From Byssochlamys sp. IMV 00236 (lineage: Eukaryota > Ascomycota > Eurotiomycetes > Eurotiales > Thermoascaceae): a stretch of 64,000 nt of DNA. The notes under the pieces are model-generated. The model saw nothing but the letters and a program-made list of their open reading frames with translations. It ran no database searches and was not told where the DNA came from. Position 1 is the first letter of the stretch. Each line of letters opens with the position of its first letter. The stretch covers positions 1 to 64,000 of the forward strand of contig MSJH02000614.1 in assembly GCA_001931875.2 (NCBI GenBank), read 5' to 3'. The position numbers and the translations under genes were made by a program. Shown here in pieces: positions 61,931 to 64,000 of the stretch.

Positions 61931-63163
61931 AGCTGTTGGACTTCATGGTTTAGGTCTGTCCCTGGGATAAAAGGGTCTCAGACGGTTGCACATCCTGATC
62001 TTCTCCGCTCATATTTCTTGGTTGTATTCATATACAAGATTGAATACATGTCGGCCTCATTTAGAGAACTCCAAGTTTCTCTCCGCGTTTGTTTCACATG
62101 CACACACGTCTAGAGATAATCCCTTACAGACGGCATCTGCTGACTTCTGTGGAACATGACGAGATCTCAAGCAAGTGCTACTTCTGCGTCCCTGTGGCAC
62201 TTGAGAACGTTGAACCTTCCCCCAAGCAGAATGATTAACCGCCTTTTGTGTCTCTTCCTGGTCTGCACGGAGCTTTCTTCAATAAAAACCACAATTATAG
62301 ATTCGCTTCAATCCAAGAGGGAAGTCAGAGAAGGTCGATTAAAGGTAGACGCCCGTCTAGATTCATCATACAAAACGATTGTAATTTGTTTTGGTGTGAA
62401 CATTTTGCTGTTGCCTTTGCCTTGCCAAGATCAATTGCAAGATCAACTGAATAGAGCAAGGTTCATGATTACCATGGAAAGATAGCATCACCACCCGCAT
62501 ATTTTTGGCACTGTACCTAATAAACTGCAAGGAGTTAAGGTTGACATTGTTCTAAAACCCGCGGGCCAAAAAGGAGGAGTGCTTTACTTGAAAGGATCAT
62601 AGTTGGCTGAATCCATGCCAGGATGCTACAATGGCATTTTGAGCAAATATTATTGGCATTGAATAACATCATTGGACCATTTAAGTCTAATTAAAGTAGG
62701 AACTATTGGACATCATAATACTCTAGATAAAAATTCTCCGGTAGGCATCACGTGGCGCAGTAAAATCCCAGCCGAAAAGGGAAATGGCACAACATCATCG
62801 CTAGATTCGACGTCAAAGACAGCGCGTGTGTGTCACGTAGTATGCTGTATGTCACGTCAACAGATGAAATGATCCAATCCACTTTCTATCTAATACGCCA
62901 TCCTGGATACTGGATGCTCCCACGACGTACGTTGGCAGGGATTATGACAGTGGCTGAATTCTGATCAGCGCTTTGACGTCAGGCTATGTATCCAGACCTT
63001 GGCATATCTCCCACAACTATATCATCCCCATCTCTCTGGTAGAAGAAGAGAAAGAAATGGGATAACTTAATATTTATGATTAATTATCGGATCCCGCATC
63101 ACTTTTTATCCTAGACTCTTTGATTGACATATTTCTGCCCAGCAGGTACTCTATTTCTTCAAA
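61931..63163. other. Intergenic, no gene recognised
   Basis: Short frames only; upstream of the small coiled-coil gene. A few hairpin-prone AT stretches. Nothing supported. Confidence 0.45.
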
Positions 63164-63732
63164 ATGGGTCTCTTTGGTCGACACTCGACTGAGAGGGATG
63201 TATCTCCTCAGACAACCGAGCAACACCAGAGACAGGAACAGCGCCACGGTTCCATCTTCAGCCATCGTAACTCGGGTTCCTCATCTCAGTCACCAGCGAC
63301 TGCGTCAAACAGTACCAACAACAGCAACAACGGGCGCAGTCTTCTACACCGGAACCAGAACCATGAAGACCCTTCTATTGTAGCTGCTCGTGAGCGAGTC
63401 GCGAGCGCTGAGGCTGCAGAGCGAGATGCAGACAAGGCTTTGGCTGCAGCGCGACAGGCAGTAAGGGATGCCAGGGAACATGTCAAGCGTCTTGAGCAAG
63501 AGGCAGCCGAAGAGTAAGCCCTATCGTTCTATACTCTCGCGTGGCTTGAGTTTTGCTTCAGTAAATGCGAGAGCTGATGCTAATGGAATCTTTCTATAGG
63601 GCTCGTCTTGCCAAGATCAAGCAGGACCAAGCGAGGTCCATCTCTAAGAGAGCTAAGCCTCTTGGTCGTAAGTTGCGCAAACTTCCAGGTCTGATGCAGG
63701 AAGAGGCTGACTGGGATGTACTTAGGTCATGA
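63164..63732 (+). CDS. Small Ala/Glu-rich coiled-coil protein, function unknown
   Basis: Two exons, 63164-63513 and 63600-63732, encode 160 residues. The N-terminal half (about 1-68) is polar, rich in Ser, Gln, Asn and His and probably disordered. Residues about 70-130 form a strong heptad pattern (ARERVASAEAAERDADKAL...) predicted as coiled coil, continued by exon 2 (ARLAKIKQDQARS) and a basic C-terminus (KPLGRKLRKLPG). No enzymatic motif is visible. The start MGLFGRH has a Gly at position 2; lipid modification is possible but unproven. I do not recognise a named family. Confidence 0.75.
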
Positions 63733-63847
63733 AAATGTCGTGTAACGCTTATACGATATCCTCGTGATATTATGATTTGATGCGCATCGCTCCTTTCTGA
63801 GATACCTGCTACGTTTTGTCTTACGATTTCAACATCGTTGCTTTATG

Positions 63848-63853
63848 TGTTTT

Positions 63854-63885
<32 letters not shown>

Positions 63886-63963
63886 TTTCTTTTTCTTTTT
63901 CTTTTTCTTTTTCTTTTTCTTTTTCTTTTTCTTTTTCTTTTTCTTTTTCTTTTTCTTTTTTTT
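63848..63963 (+). repeat. CTTTTT microsatellite
   Basis: A T-run followed by about sixteen copies of CTTTTT in perfect register. It lies about 115 bp downstream of the stop codon at 63732, near the window end. Such tracts are prone to slippage and assembly error. Confidence 0.95.
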
Positions 63964-64000
63964 ATGGAAGCTTATGTCCACTCCTTGTGTCTGTGTTTAT

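Overview
The window is genomic DNA of a filamentous ascomycete, most likely Eurotiales (Aspergillus/Penicillium-like). This rests on genes broken by many short introns (about 45-70 bp, GT..AG, CTNAC-like branch sites) and on the gene families present: fungal amidase and nitrilase, GH36 galactosidases, tannase, a Zn2Cys6 regulator, a giant NACHT-ankyrin protein, PLAC8 and Ctr. Gene models were spliced by hand. Nearly all junctions preserve the reading frame and family alignment; uncertain ones are flagged.

Layout. 1-16 kb: accessory metabolism and transport, namely inorganic pyrophosphatase, an SHB17-like bisphosphatase, a histidine acid phosphatase, a CDF metal transporter, a divergent adenylate kinase, a TauD-type 2-oxoglutarate dioxygenase and a urea-permease-type symporter. 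Four of the seven handle phosphoryl groups, and the rest suit metal, sulfonate and urea scavenging. 17-24 kb: one seven-exon NLR-like protein of about 2,030 residues. 24-27 kb: an F-box gene lying between two diverged direct repeats. 27-31.5 kb: PLAC8 and a tannase/feruloyl esterase diverge from a shared promoter, followed by a Zn2Cys6 regulator. 31.9-39.6 kb: mitochondrial tyrosyl-tRNA synthetase, a raffinose-synthase-like GH36 protein and a zinc-type alcohol dehydrogenase, all on the minus strand. 41.7-51.8 kb: a catabolic block of amidase, nitrilase, secreted GH36 alpha-galactosidase and phenol 2-monooxygenase.

52-58 kb is poor in intact genes. It holds three copies of a tRNA-His(GTG)-like gene, each carrying a 53-54 nt insertion in the D-loop rather than at the normal intron site, plus a decayed ankyrin-type gene. 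58-64 kb: a short-chain dehydrogenase, a Ctr copper transporter, a small coiled-coil protein and a long CTTTTT microsatellite.

The most unusual signal is the triplicated tRNA-His with a D-loop insert. Its tRNA moiety is identical in all three copies, the insert varies, and homology seems to stop at the pol III terminator. Next come the cluster of phosphate-enzyme paralogues (including an adenylate kinase with altered AMP-site motifs) and the F-box gene between direct repeats. No polyketide, peptide or terpene synthase is present, so there is no evidence for a classical secondary-metabolite cluster.
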